A DNA stretch of 64,000 bases from Heterobilharzia americana (GCA_944470555.2 OX104129.1:86388820-86452819); one strand, 5' to 3'. Shown: positions 26,100 through 38,640, counted from the first letter of the stretch. Notes: a model not told the origin generated them from the letters alone. Translations and numbers: made by a program.

Positions 26100-26392
26100 T
26101 GTTTTACTAGATCTAATAGTTCGACCACTGTTGGCATATGGGTTCTTATGGGGATGCTTTGATATCACTTGAGTGACTTGGTTTTGGCTGACAGAGGTAT
26201 TTGAGATGCGCGTTTCCTCCTACTTGAGACTTGTCAGTTGGATGTACCTGCACCACAGTGGGTGATGCTGTTCACACTGAGACTCGAACCTCACACCCGT
26301 TGCTTAAAATGCCGAGGCATTAGCCAGTAGGCCATAGAGGCACGGTAGTCACACGCATCCTGGATTCCTCTGCTAGTCACAGCCAAGTAAAT
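26100..26392 (-). mobile_element. Sm-alpha-like SINE with intact pol III boxes, folded against a second tail
   Basis: Minus strand: A box TGGCCTACTGG (26334-26324; one mismatch), B box GGTTCGAGTCT (26290-26280; one mismatch), GGTGCAGGTACATCCAA, then a hammerhead region CTGACAA (G8 lost), stem II GTCT/GGAG, GAAAC, GCGC, ATC. A plus-strand tail piece GCATCCTGGATTCCTCTGC at 26355-26374 gives an inverted end pair. Best-preserved internal promoter of this family in the window. Confidence 0.8.
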
Positions 26393-26414
26393 TACAATAA
26401 TCGCTTTATTCTAA

Positions 26415-26455
<41 letters not shown>

Positions 26456-26912
26456 CGGTATGGAATTCTCAACATGTAATTTTTCAAAAACAATTGTTCA
26501 GAACAATATTCTCTAACTACACTTTTATTGTATATGAGGGAGGCCAATAATTACTGTGTTAATGACAATAATGAGAAACAGCCAGCTGGTTTACGATTAG
26601 CATCCGGTCACGAATAAAGAATCAATAGAAACATGAGTGTAAGTTGAGTGGTGACGGTTCATTCAGCAACTTCGAAAATCTACAACTCAAGTTGAGTATC
26701 TGAGGGATGGAAATATGATGTTCATTTTTGCACTGAAATATCCACTCCCATATAACGTGATATATTTTCTCCGTTTTGTTAATAACTGGAGAAACGGTGA
26801 GTTGGAAGTACTTTAAAGATATGCAAGAGTATTTGATGAGTTCAGGAGACATGTTAAACTGATTAAAGCAAGTTGAAGGGAATAAGTCTGATAAGTATTT
26901 TCAGTGGAAAAT
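26388..26912 (-). repeat. Dispersed repeat, near-identical inverted partner at 41332-41775
   Basis: Read on the minus strand it ends in an AATAAAGCGATT 3' end after an AT microsatellite (26420-26454). It contains a 76-aa open frame (26852-26622, MSPELIKYSC...) that is identical in amino acids to the one in the partner. A block of about 55 bp next to the AT run is present only here. The AATAAA near the end suggests the 3' end of a non-LTR retroelement. I see no RT motif and do not call the frame a gene. Confidence 0.85.
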
Positions 26913-27820
26913 CTAAGTAGCCCAAAGTTCAAGCAGGTCACCTTTTTTCTACAATGTGTTTATAAATGAGATGTTATCAGTTATAATATTTTTTTAGCAT
27001 GTGCCGCAGAGACCTATTCGTGTACTACTTACAAGTTGCTGTTAATCTTGGAAGTATATGTTCTTTCAAACATTTTGCTACTATCTAAACATTTCAATAT
27101 TAAGGCGAGTGTCCTTAATCTACTGAGACTTTTTAGAAGAAGTAGGGTATGCGCAAACAAGTAGTCAATCCGCTTTAATCTTCACTCATCAAAAGCTTTG
27201 TGAATTTTGTTTTGATGTTGTCACCTAGAATGACAGTGAAACCTTTCTGACTAAACCATCCAGCTCAGTGAACACAGCACAATCAAAATTATTATCTTGA
27301 GCTACAAATACAATCATTTCAAGATGCTAAGAACTACCTAAGTTTGAAGCATTTTTTAAGAAAATAGTTCAAAAGAAGTAACTAATCTTGAGTTTCTCAA
27401 TTGAAGTTGATATAGTTATTTCTGAGAAAGATGAAGATCAAGGAGCAGCATTTCTGAGAATAATCTCATCAATGGACTCATGAGTTTAAGTTGTTAACAA
27501 AGTCCTGGGAGTAATTCGATCTTAGTACTTCATCTAGAAGACAAGCTACCAAAAAAGCACTGATTGAAGATCGTCAGCACATCAACTACAATGATACATT
27601 GCTGATGAAATTCATCCAATCAAAACTCAGTGAATACAATGCTCCAGGCCACAAGGTAAAACAAGTTGTTTACTCTTCCACCATATTTCTTAAACGTGAA
27701 CAGCGAAGCTTTTTTTATCCAGTCTCGTCATAAAACTATATTGTTATTGTGTCTGATTATGCGAATAATTACTGCAGTTATGAACGCTGCTACTCAGGCT
27801 TTTATTTTCCCTCACCTGGT
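26913..27820. other. Intron DNA, nothing recognised
   Basis: Between two repeat clusters in the intron 1 region. No signal found. Confidence 0.5.
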
Positions 27821-27985
27821 CGTGGCTATCAGTGGAATCGATGATGAGCATCTCGTTCTATTTAGGTCTCATCAGCTAGACGTACCTGCGCTTCAGAGAG
27901 TTTTGTTTATCCCATTGAGACTTGGGTCTCTTACTCATCACTTTAAACGCCTAAGCGTTATCCACTAGATCACCGAGGTATGATA
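27821..27985 (-). mobile_element. Sm-alpha-like SINE with decayed hammerhead
   Basis: Minus strand: A-box-like TGATCTAGTGG (27971-27961), weak B box, GCGCAGGTACGTCTAG, CTGATGA, GACC..GAAC, GAGAT (A14 changed), GCTC, ATC, tail GATTCCACTGATAGCC. It lies tail-out against another copy at 28060-28225 on the opposite strand. Confidence 0.75.
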
Positions 27986-28059
27986 ATCAAATTTTATATC
28001 ACGCGTGATAGTTACTATTGTTTGTTGACACATGTGATTCTTCCTTGTTATACTAGATC

Positions 28060-28225
28060 CAATTAATCGACCACTGTTTGCATACTGGCTTCCACGTGGG
28101 TGTCTGAATATTGCCCGAATGGATGGATGAATTAATAGGGACAGAATCACTCACTGGGTGGGGCTACATTAAGCTGAAGAGTCCCGAATTGGATGAAACG
28201 TGCATTCTGGATTAAATTGCTGGCC
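28060..28225 (+). mobile_element. Sm-alpha-like SINE lacking its tRNA part, hammerhead core kept
   Basis: Head GATCCAATTAATCGACCAC, GCATACTGGCTTCC, then CTGAAGA (28174-28180), stem II GTCC/GGAT (outer G-U pair), GAAAC (28195-28199), GTGC, ATT and tail CTGGATTAAATTGCTGGCC. All catalytic core bases are right, but stem I (CATTAAG against CTGGATT) no longer pairs, so cleavage is unlikely. Confidence 0.72.
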
Positions 28226-28404
28226 ACATAAGTGAGTCATGACAATAACTATTCAAGAAATATAAATGCATCCACGTAGGAAAGCATCTGTCGAAAGTGG
28301 TTGATCACTTCGACTCAGTTGAACATCGGAATTTCGCATTGACTATTTTTTGTGATTTTTGCGCCTAATATGATTAGAAGACAGAGTTAATTTGAGAAAT
28401 TCAG

Positions 28405-28485
28405 TGCATTTGAGCAATATATTTCGAACAATCTAATCACGCATTTATTTTTCAAGGTGTTTTTACGTGAAACATGGAAGTAGAG
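28405..28485 (+). repeat. Left inverted arm beside a Penelope-like element
   Basis: TTCGAACAATCTAATCACGC and the following 40 bp are inverted relative to 30243-30325 and homologous to the arms at 34995-35078 and 36008-36090. The sequence is therefore tied to this PLE subfamily. Confidence 0.75.
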
Positions 28486-28984
28486 TTATATAAGGCAAAT
28501 AAATCAGGCTAATAAATGATTTGCAAAATGGAGGATAATAAGGAGGAGTAACGTATTTTTTTCACACCAAACTTGATATGAAAAAGAGAAAAAAAATAGT
28601 CGAAGAAGGTGTGAAGTGAAGTTAGGTTGTTTATCAGTACAGACTTACTGACACCTCTGTTGTATGAAAGCTCAATTCTTATTTGCGAATTCCAAAAAAA
28701 ACTTATCATTTGTGATTATTTCATTTGAATATCAAAGTTGGTTGTTCCTCCTTCGTCACTGTAATTTTTAATCTATTATTACCATAGTTTATTTTGTTTA
28801 ATCCCGTTCTATTTCCACTCTTCATTTAAAATTTCTTTACACTTGAATATGTGATTAGATTCCTTGAGACGTATTGTGCATTAAATTTCTCTGATAAATT
28901 TCATTCTTTTCTTTATTATCAAAATTCATCAAAGTGATTAACTATTTTAAAATGCTTCTTTCAGTGAAATTAACTTATGATTTT

Positions 28985-30242
28985 GTTTTTATGCAGAAAC
29001 AAATCCCACATTTTTGTCTGATAAATTTTCAATAAAGCTAATGTATCGTTTATTCAACTTTCGACGTGTGAGAAGGAAGCGCTTTCCCTTGGATTCAGTT
29101 TTTCGGTTCCCCACACGAAAGTTTCGGATTTGGTTATCGATGCCCAATTTGAAAGTCTTTATGATCAGCTATTTCCCCTTGTTCCAACCTCCTCAGATAA
29201 TCAGAGTTGGTTTAAGGCTAAGCTGGTGGATATTGCTCATCAGTCTCATAGTTCAGGTCCAAGACAGCGAAGTATCCTAACTTCACAACATTTCAAAACC
29301 CTAAAAGGACTTCGAAATAGATCTGATATTATCATTCTCAAACCCGATAAAGGGTCGGGTATGGTTGTGATGGACAAATGTGATTACAAAAACAAGATGA
29401 TGTCCATCCTTAGAGATGAAAGTAAATTTATGGCTGATGTTCCATCAGACGACCTTAGAAAATTAGAATGCATCTAGTCTGGTAAAACTCTTGAATATCA
29501 ATGTTATCAGCAAGGAAGAATTCGCTTCTCTCAAACCAAGGGGGTCTGAGATACCTAATCTGTATGGATTGCCTAAAATTCATAAAACAGATAATCCTTC
29601 ACATCCTATACTCTTCATGTTCGGTTCACCTACACATAAAGTGGTGAAAAGGTAAGCAAAAACTTTAATTCCTATTCAAAATGAATTATATAAGTTTTCT
29701 TTAAAAAATACTTTTGATTATATTGATTATGTCAGTAATATTAATATCAAAGATAAGAGGTTGTATTCATTTGATGTCAACTTATTTACTAATGTACGCC
29801 TAATTAAAACCATTGACATTCTTTGTAACCATATATCTTCCAGTAATCTTTCCCTATCCCCCTAACGTGTTTGAAAGAGCTGTTATTATTCTGTACTGAC
29901 AAAGTTCATTTCGCATTTGAAGGTGAACATTTTTGATAAATAGATGGTGTGGCTATGGAAAGCCCCTTAGGACCATTGCCAGCTGATATTTACATGTCAC
30001 ACTTTGAAGGCCTGATCGGCAATCTCATCAATAAAGTTGCTCTCTATAAAAGATATGACGAAGGTTAAGGTCTGCTGTTCGCAAAACGTACTATGCAGCT
30101 AAGCTTATCGTAGTTGGGAAGACCAAACACCTGCTGCAACCTAGACCTCAAAGCTGTATAGACGATTGTGTCACATCCCACCGCGTTTATAAATTTACAT
30201 GTGTGTTTCACATTATTGAATTCCTTTATGTCATATGTGTCT
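28985..30242 (+). pseudogene. Penelope-like element, N-terminal region and RT, internal deletion
   Basis: Pieces in order: FESLYDQLFPLVPTS (29140), IIILKPDKGSGMVVMDKCDY and SILRDESKF (29320-29440), NLYGLPKIHK (29560), LYSFDVNLFTNVRLIKTIDI (motif A, 29760), GVAMESPLGPLPADIYM (motif B, 29950), and LYKRYDEG where RYVDD is expected (30050). There the reading jumps to 3' UTR sequence, so motif C onward and the GIY-YIG domain were deleted. It lies in intron 1 of the transporter on the opposite strand and between inverted arms. Confidence 0.9.
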
Positions 30243-30325
30243 TTCTCCCACTTCCAGTTTTCATATATAATGCCTTAAAAAGTAAATGTGTGATCAGATT
30301 GTTCAAAATGTATAGCGCTAATACA
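30243..30325 (-). repeat. Right inverted arm beside a Penelope-like element
   Basis: Partner of 28405-28485: on the minus strand ATTTTGAACAATCTGATCAC, ACATTTAC and AAGGCATTATATATGAAAAC. It coincides with the PLE 3' end. Confidence 0.75.
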
Positions 30326-30410
30326 TCACATTTTTCGGACAACCTACGTCTTCTAATTACATTATCCAAATTCATAAAAGAGACTAACTGTTTCAAATAA
30401 AGCTAAACGT

Positions 30411-33400
30411 TTGTCAAGAAAATCAAGTGAAGAGAGAAAGGTTTGAATATCTATAAAAATTCATGCCTAATAAGAGTATAGTTATCCAATGATGAACCAA
30501 TAAGGTGTTCTCCGATGACGGAGAAAAATTCTAATTTCTGTATGGGATCAGAAACATTTTTTTTAACACTGTTTTTGTGTCTAGTGCAATCAACACAGAA
30601 ACGGTAACCGGACAACCACCAACTTTACATTACTTAATACTTAACTGGTTATTTCAGAGTCAGTAGAAAAACTTCAAAGCAACGTTAGTATAACCTAATA
30701 GAGATAAATGATGAATAAAAGGCTTGATATTAAAATCCTGACTCATAGAATCAACATATAGTGCAGGCAGTGGGAATAACGTGAAATACACTCCGGAAAT
30801 GTAAACATTTCTAATGCTTCTGTAGACAAATAATTAAGTGTGATTAAACTATCAAAACCCAGTGTCAGAGGTTGCGTGAATACCTTGAAGTGATCATGAG
30901 TAACATATTCAGCTTAAATCATCATTCGGCAAATTATCTTGTATCCCTGTTTCTTGTGTCCATTAAATAAATTACACTATGCTGTGGTGCCAAATTTGTT
31001 GCCTTATATAACTGAAAAACTCAGAAGTGAAATTGTATAAGGTGAGAGTCTCGAAGTTCCAGCTTTCATCATGAAAGACCAGCATTCTCAAACACAAATT
31101 ACCCCTGGTGTAAAAAGCTCTACAGGAAAATATCATTGCTGTCAGAAAAGAAGTATGCTAATCTTAAGTTTCCCAGATATCACCTGTTTCTTCATTATAA
31201 AGTATACTTAATCAGTAACTGTTCCTCAGCTGACACCTGTCTAGCGAATATGAGTCGCAATGAGTCTTTTATCTAGCACGCCTTTTTAATGTGTCTGCTG
31301 ATGAATTCAAGATAAGACACCATTACTGTTTTAAGATTATATAGCAAAGCGTTTTAGAGTCGAAAAAATAAAATCAAACGAAATAACTTACTTCCACGGG
31401 TTCTATGCTTAGTGACATAAAAGTGTCATGAACTCACAAAACACACCATAGAGCGGGTTGAGCAGTTAGAAATCACTACATAGTACTTCTCCGGATCAGA
31501 ATGACCTAAAAACCTAACGGTCATTTCGTTTGTTCGACGTCGAACTGATCAGCTGTATGCAGATCAGTGTAAGTGGTTTCAAACCCTTCAAGTAGTTCGG
31601 AAGTAGTGTCTTTTACTGGCTGTCGACACTTTCGATTCAGAGATCACACCACACCTGAGTGATTTCCGGTAGAAAGGTTGTTGGGAAGTTAACCACAACT
31701 GCCAAGCCGTGTGAAACGTTAACGTAGACTATACCATTTAATCTTAGTTTAGGCATGCTGGTTCATGCAAGTAAGCTAGCCAGATCCTAATGATCTGAAC
31801 AACTTCAGTCTGTGAGGTGAACTCGTCCGGGTATTTAGCTGATAAGCTCTATCTCAAACGAGAAAAATTACCGTCCAATCTTTAGATCACTCTCATCTGG
31901 CTGACAAAATCTAGAGATCAACCTGTGTGGTTTCTAACTGTTTAAGTTCTCCTGTAGTGTATTCCCTATACTAAGGGTTTAGTGTGCGTCAGGAAGAAAA
32001 TGAAGGATTTACTGTGCCAAATCACAACATACATAATAGTACCACTTGCCGAATTGCCATTTTTTGTCAACTGAAAAATACCGATTTTTATTTTACAACA
32101 ATTGTTTGTATACAATTAAAATTAAATTTCATAACTTTTGCTTCGGACAATGAGGTTTAGATGTGGAGAAGAAAAGAACGTTGACTTTTCTCTTCGACCT
32201 AAGCAATTGGATGTGAAACCCTTTATTTTTACGGCCTGTCAGCTCATTATAATCTAGCTACATACTTGAATAGTATTTTCTCAGCTAACGATTGAAAAAT
32301 ATCTTCAAAAAATTGTTTCTTCCAATTTTGAGGAAGCAAAATATTTTGTCTAAGATTTTTAAATTTACTTTGTAATAACTTTGGTAGTAAAATATTTTAT
32401 ACTACAGAAAACACCTAAGCGTTTTCGAAAGAATTATAAGGGATTTTTTTAAAAATCTGACGCCATCTGAGGTGTTCCTTTTGTATTTAAGAGTTTAAAC
32501 TTCTTTTACTTCTCTCCATATTATGGCCTATTGGTTTCAGCAAATTTTACATTCTTATCAAACTCCTATTATTTTTACAGTTTAATTCGGGAAAAATCGC
32601 TTCATTCTTGATAAGCTCTTATGAAATACTTACACCTTCAGTTCTTCCTAACATGTAAGACCTGTCTTATCTGTATACTTGGTTTCCAGACGAAATAAGT
32701 GAATTATCCTACACTAAAGTTGTATGAATAAGGTTCTGTTAGAAATTCGTTGCTTTAATCTGAACGTTTTAGACCTATTAACTTAAAGACATCCTTTCGG
32801 TACAATCTTGTAGACAGATTAAATAGTCCATGTATAAAACATTCAGTGATGTTTCGACACCTCAAGTCATAAATTTCAGTAAGTGATACACAAGCTTATT
32901 ACCTGGAGAAACAATTAAAGTCTTGATATAAAACAGTTTTCTATTACTAAATCATGCTTTTTCATTGATCAACATCACGAGTTTGAAAAAAACTAGTAAC
33001 AAATTGTAACCCAGTAGTTTGATGACAATTCAACAAGTCCGGAACATACATTGTATCCAACCAACCACATACAGTTGTAATCACACGTCTTATGTGATAA
33101 TGATAAATGAAAATCTGACACGATACTAGGCATGAAAGTCAGTCATTGAAATCCTTGAGTTACATTTTCATAAAACCTAAAATACAATCGGTAGTAGTTG
33201 AAGAGATTTATTCGATATACTTTTTAAATAAAGTTGACCAATTCTCAACTAATCTCACTTTTCATTCTATTCATAACCGACACATTTTATGTCGGTTACT
33301 TTGACATTTAAAAGTAGTTTTCAACCATACATTTAGTCATAGAAATTGAAAAAAATGGTTCAATTTTAAAGTCATTTTGATCAAACCAATAAATAATTGA

Positions 33401-33488
33401 TCCAAAATACCAAGGTCACTTAAAAGAAATTAATAAATACATCCCACTGTCAAACTTTAATAAGAGTGGATTAACACAAGTATCTTAC
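30411..33488. other. Intron DNA, one doubtful hammerhead relic
   Basis: Nothing coding. At 31050-31085 on the minus strand GATGAAAGCTGGAACTTCG resembles a hammerhead core with a short AAG/CTT stem, but the outer stems do not pair convincingly. Confidence 0.4.
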
Positions 33489-33891
33489 CTTTAAACAGCA
33501 ATGCTATTTTCCACATACTGACACAGCCTTGACGAAAATATTGTCCAGCCACTAACTCCATATAAAATAATGGAACTGTACAGAAAATCAACATTACTAG
33601 ATAGGCTATAAGAAATGCTCCACCACCATGTATGTAACATAAATATGGGAAACGAAATACGGTTGACAAATCCACAGCAAAACTAATACTTGACAGTAAG
33701 AAATTTATACGTGATGACCATTTAGTTCTATCTTCTGTTTCGTTATTATCAGGCATGGAAGTGTTTTGCAATTCAGTTTTATTGACATTGAAATTATAAT
33801 AATCATTTGTATTTTCTATACTACTGCTGGTAGATGGATTTCTTGGTCGAACTCTTACTAAGGATACATTACTGCGTAATATTTGTGACAT
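33489..33891 (-). CDS. SLC6 monoamine transporter exon 1 (N-terminus, TM1, TM2)
   Basis: This exon holds 134 codons plus one base. The ATG is the first after an in-frame upstream TAG, so the start is well placed. Residues 1-57 form a Ser/Asn-rich cytosolic tail. TM1 covers about 65-88 and carries Asp74 in FAVDLSTVFRFPY, the Asp that binds the amine group in DAT and SERT. TM2 covers about 93-115 with PLFYMEL, whose Tyr is a chloride-site residue in the family. The exon ends in LLFK at a GTAAGATA donor at 33488. The position equal to sodium-ligand Asn27 of LeuT is Thr77 here, which is unusual. Reading past the donor gives only a short meaningless tail. Confidence 0.93.
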
Positions 33892-34792
33892 TGTTAATAT
33901 CTACACAGTTTAAAGAGTAAAATTTAAAAATCTGTTTAACACCTTTGCAAACACAAACTTCAGTTAAACAAAATTTTAGCGTATTCACATGAAATATCTA
34001 ACTTAGTTTTTATTTCGCCTTACTACACACTGTTTAAATACTAAATACATGTAGAACGTTCTTAGAAAATATGACGGACAATTTTTGTTTATATCACTTA
34101 AAAAGTGAAAAATATGAAACTCTTGACCAAAATAATTTTAATTTAATTCTAAGTGAGACTTGATACATTAGTTTTTTTTAATATGACGTTGTTGCCTCCT
34201 CTTTCATAGCAATGTTTTTGAAGACAAATTGATTGTTTAGTGATTTTTAATTATGATAATCAATGTACAGTAATCCATGTAAAAGTATTCACAAATAGAG
34301 TAAATTCAAGAGACTTGATCTCGTGATAATTTGTCAATTAGACTAAAATTCAAGTTAATTTGAGGTTTTTTGAGACGATTCAAAAACACTGATGTATCAG
34401 ATGATCCAGTGTACCTTTACGACGTGTCAATAAATGACTCCTTGCGTTGATGACCAACTAATGAAACTTTGTTTCTAAATTTAGCCTTACAACTTTATTA
34501 ATTTATCATTGAGAATGTCTGTGAGGACCGTGATTTGACAAACTGACAAACCTGATTGACGAAAATACAAAGTTTTTTATTTCATGTTCGTTCGTCACAT
34601 CGGTAATCTAAGATACTCTCTCTCATCAGTAACCTTCAATTCAACTCGATTTAAAAACAGCAAGAAAATCTGACTTAGTAGACAGTGGGATTTCTATGAA
34701 AAGATAGTTATACATAAGGCATAACACATAAACAACGCCTATGCTATATTCTGGATGACTAAAAGTAGTTGAGACTCAGTCAGCAGCTGTGT
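33892..34792. other. Region upstream of the transporter start, no element recognised
   Basis: This should hold the 5' UTR and promoter or a 5' non-coding exon of the transporter. I saw no clear TATA box, splice-leader acceptor or CpG-rich stretch that I could defend. Confidence 0.35.
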
Positions 34793-34862
34793 CTGACAGC
34801 TTAGTTGGCTAAATATTGACCTGAAGGTGCAAAGGTCAATCGTCCGAGCCCTGCCGCCAACT
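34793..34862 (+). repeat. tRNA-like sequence
   Basis: AGCTTAGTTGGCTAAA resembles a D-arm/A box, TTGACC...GGTCAA an anticodon-type stem with an oversized loop, and GTCCGAGCCC a B box. The acceptor stem does not form. Probably the head of a tRNA-derived repeat of a third type. Confidence 0.45.
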
Positions 34863-34994
34863 GACTTTATTTCATTACCAATCACCATAACATATTATTT
34901 TGAATTTTTTCGAACTTATTCATGATAGTAGGTGTAGAAGTATTTTTGCATAATGTGGTAAGACGACGGAGGATATCTGAGTAATGCAGTGTAG

Positions 34995-35078
34995 TCACGC
35001 AGTACATTTCGAACAGTCTGGTCACACATTTACCTATCAAGGCATTTTAAATGAAGGATGAAACTGGGATGGGGTAAG
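34995..35078 (+). repeat. Left inverted arm of a second Penelope-like locus
   Basis: GTACATTTCGAACAGTCTGG and following bases pair, inverted, with 36008-36090. They are also homologous to the arms at 28.4 and 30.3 kb. Confidence 0.78.
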
Positions 35079-36007
35079 GTAAACATTTTCGACAAGTTGA
35101 TATTGTCAATATGGGCAGTCCTTTAGGACCATTGTTAGCTGATATCTACATGTCACATGTAGAACTTCTGGCTGAAGATATTATCAACAAAGTCCCTCTG
35201 TAATGGAGATACGTTGATGATATCGTAGTTATGTGTAACAGACGCGAAGATACGAAAAGACTTCTAGATCGACTTAACACCATACAAAGCCATATTAGTT
35301 TACCATGTGGAGCAAAAAACAATGATCAGCTTCCTTTTCTTGACGTATTATTAACTAGAAGGAAAGATGGGCGAATAGAAAGATCAGTGTATAGAAAGCC
35401 TATGTGAACTGGACAGTACCTAAACTTTCATACTTTGTGTCCTATACAGTATATATGAGGCTTATAAAAATGCTTATTCAAAAGGACCCAAAGTACTTGC
35501 ACAAAGATACATTGAAAGAATTCAAATTGTCAACAGAGACATTCACAGAAAAAGCATATCCTCTGAAGTTCATCAATCATTATAAAAACCTTTCAGTAGT
35601 GCAAAATAATCAATATTTTGTCCCAAAGAAGAATGTTTAAATCACTTTATCTTACAAGAGGAAGTCAAACAGCATGATTTTAAGACGAAGGTTTATTTCA
35701 TTGATTAAAAACGTATACCATGCGGCCAAGGTGAACGAAAAAGAAACCAATGCTTCAAAATAAACCTCATCACCATAAAGATGATCATGCCACATCCCTC
35801 TGTGTATACCAATTTACATGTCTGTGTCAAGACCGTACACTTATTTTAGTTCCAACCCCTTTCCTGCATTGAAAAACAATTTATCCTTACCTTAAAACTA
35901 CCATGGTAATCTTTATCTCATTTTAATGCCAAGAGACATTTGGAAACCTATCATTCCTCCTTATTATCACTATATTTCGCAAATCTTATATTGTCCTAAT
36001 TTATTTA
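35079..36007 (+). pseudogene. Penelope-like element, RT C-terminal half
   Basis: Translation gives MGSPLGPLLADIYMSHVE (motif B, 35115), then after a stop WRYVDDIVVM with an intact YVDD (35205), LLDRLNTIQSHI, NDQLPFLDVLLTRRKDGRIERS and VYRKPM, then a stop and QYLNFHTLCP. These are motifs D-E of PLE RT. The N-terminal region, including motif A, is missing. The 3' UTR (from about 35800) is shared with the element at 30.2 kb. Confidence 0.9.
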
Positions 36008-36090
36008 TCTTACTCGACCCTATTTTCATCTTTCATATATAGTGCCTTGACAAGTAAATGAGTGATCAAACTGTGTGAAATGTATTGCGC
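36008..36090 (-). repeat. Right inverted arm of the second Penelope-like locus
   Basis: Minus strand ATACATTTCACACAGTTTGATCAC split in the middle by small changes, then CTTGTCAAGGCAC. Inverted partner of 34995-35078. Confidence 0.75.
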
Positions 36091-36299
36091 AAATGCGCCA
36101 CATTTCTCAGATAACCTCCATCTTCTTATTGCATTATGCGAATTCACCAAAGCGACTCACTGTTACAAATTCCTAAAAAGTAGAAATATCTGACGGTAAA
36201 CTATCAGGCTATAATTAATGATTAGGTTTTCTTGTCACAACAGATCTCCTAGAGTGGAACTGCTGATAAAAAGAATTCTCACGGCTAGACATTTTGGCG

Positions 36300-37560
36300 T
36301 AAGCAGCCTTGGATCATCATGCGTTCGATATAGTATTTTGATAGGTTATATAATGATATGAAGTGATTGAGTGAACCTATGTTCTCGACAGTGGTGATAA
36401 TACACCTGCAGTAAAATCTGACAATAGAGAAATTAGTGATCTGATTCTTCACTGGCTGAAGTATTCCAGTTAACTACTTAGAAATTCTGTGATATAGTGA
36501 ATTGTTCATGTTGATAACCGGAAAAAGAGGAATATCTTTCTTATGAACATTAGGAAGACCGTAGAGTTGGAGAATTACTGAACCGGATGATTTTATTCTT
36601 TCAAACAGCTCAGCACTGGTGGTCGATTCATCCTTCATCTTCCTTAAAATTTTTGTCAGTTTTATTCTGTTTGTTCTTTTACGTCTTTCTGAAACTCTTA
36701 TTTTAAGAATTTACTTCCCTCTGCTAGTGCAGATGAAAGTTTATCAACGTAGTATCTATGATTCATGAGAACTGTGCCTCAGTCCTTGTCAGGACAAACC
36801 AACAAAGGTTTCTTGTTCTTCAAAAGTTTCTTTATCTGGGCTTTATATTCTTTGGACAATAGTCTCCTAGAATTCGGTTGTGCATTCACTCAATGAAGGC
36901 AACAGTTCAAAATAGCTGATTTAAATTGCTCAAAACTCTAGTTGGAGGTAGGAATCAGATCGTTTGTCTGGTTCATTAGACTTTCAAACTGGACTTTAGT
37001 GTTAAGCTGATTTAGAGAAGTGGAAATATCACAAAACTTAGGACCTGACAAAAGTACTCGCAACTGGATTGGTGACAAATTTATATTAGAACAGTTAAAC
37101 ATGTATGTTTTTAGGAACTTCGGGAAAACAGTATAAGAAATCTGTTGTTTAAGACTACTCATAAGCTTTTGGTTTACATATTCTGAGCGTTTTCACAACA
37201 GCATTTATATAGTCTTTGAAATTTTCCCATTCATCGTCTGACAACTCATATAAGGCACGCCCTCTGAATGAGATATTGCGCTCAGTTTCAGGAAATCTAG
37301 AATTTGTCTCATCGGTATGGTTCAGAGTGAGATGTTCCAGATTATGATGATTTGGATAGATGTGATTACGATTCAAAATTTTCCAAAACGGTCTCGTATA
37401 TTCACGGTTTTGTATACAAATTTTCAAGAAGTCGATTCTAGTATTCGCTATAGCAAGTTTGACAGAATACCGCAGAAACCCACTGAGTTCCCAAACTGTC
37501 ACAGAATCCTTGCTCTCTTTCAACAATTGAAATAGTCCCCTTAGATAATGATAGCTAGTG
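36300..37560 (-). pseudogene. Penelope-like element, N-terminal half
   Basis: The minus strand has a 123-aa frame (37526-37155) with LKICIQNREYTRPFWKILN, then NLSPIQLRVLLSGPKFCD and FESLMNQTNDLIPTSN (37080-36940), which is the Lx-LL-x-GPKF...L-x-P entry typical of PLE proteins. PDKD-GTVLMNHRYYVDKL then corresponds to the K-x-DKG-x-x-V-V-M-D segment (about 36800). It faces the previous PLE tail to tail. RT motifs A-C are absent. Confidence 0.82.
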
Positions 37561-37633
37561 AAAGATGGTTCAATGAAGAGAATTTTCCTTTCGACGAATC
37601 ATTTTCACAAGTTGTACATCATAATCATGGTTG

Positions 37634-37638
<5 letters not shown>

Positions 37639-37672
<34 letters not shown>
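37639..37672. repeat. (AT)n microsatellite
   Basis: 17 AT units. Confidence 0.97.
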
Positions 37673-37675
<3 letters not shown>

Positions 37676-38504
37676 TGGCAAATCAGGCAATACAAAGTAA
37701 TCAAAAACCTTGTATCACGATAGAAGGGCACTTGTGCAACAACTGACTTCTAATAATAGTCCACGGGATTCTGATATTAGATTGATGTGCATAGGTTATG
37801 TATACTGTTCATTTAGTAGTGTTTCTCGTTTAGGTGAAACGTCAGGACTCTATATACACATGTAACTCAGCCATGCTTTACATTGCTAACTTGATGTACA
37901 TGATCACCCGACATTTGAACTGTATCTGACAAATATCTCACTAGTATCGAGGATTCTGTTGGTGAATAGGAAACGCTAAGACATACTCATTCCTATCGTA
38001 CAGTAATCAAAATATAGATCAAGTATTCCGAATGACGTTAAGGTGTATTGTGTTTTCTTTTCAGGCTTATAAATTGTTTCTCGATAAGTTTATTTTATGA
38101 CGTTTCTGATACCTGATTATGATCAACAATTCAAAGTTAACTTTTTATTATATTCTCTTCTTAGATCTTAGGTGACATAAGACTGATCTAGTATAATTAA
38201 AATACCAAATACCAAAGTATTTCAGGTTTGCTACTCTGAAAGTACTTGAAGGTCCAGTAACATAACTGAAGTAACGATTTTCACAAAACAGTATCAAAGT
38301 GTACAGCCAGTAATTCGTAACAAATAAAAAGTGATAAATGAGGACATTTGTTTATTTCTAATGTCTTTCACTTTTAAACAAACGGAAACGAAAAAGTCTG
38401 CGCATCGGGATGTATGATCATGTTGATAAGCTAAGAATTATATTGACACTTCAATAATCCTCATTATCTTGTAGACTATTTGGTGACTAGTAGTTGAATT
38501 AAAC
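37673..38504. other. No gene seen
   Basis: Intergenic AT-rich DNA without recognisable content. Confidence 0.5.
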
Positions 38505-38640
38505 ACGTGCGCTTCGTTCAGTTCCTGACTTGTCAAGTGAATATGTTTGGCTACCAGTTACTGTTTTCCCAGCCGAGACTCAAACTCAGTGTCCATCGCT
38601 TCACATACCAAAGTACTATCCATTATTCAATAACACCCAT
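38505..38640 (-). repeat. Eroded Sm-alpha-like SINE
   Basis: Minus strand: a B-box-like GAGTTTGAGTCTCGG (about 38570-38585), then a run aligning with the linker and hammerhead (ACTTGACAAGTCAGGAACTG) with core bases lost. Confidence 0.55.

Noticed and set aside
31050..31085. Hammerhead-like GATGAAAGCTGGAACTTCGAGAC on the minus strand
   Set aside because: The C3 and A14 positions are wrong and outer stems do not pair; kept only as a remark in the intron entry.
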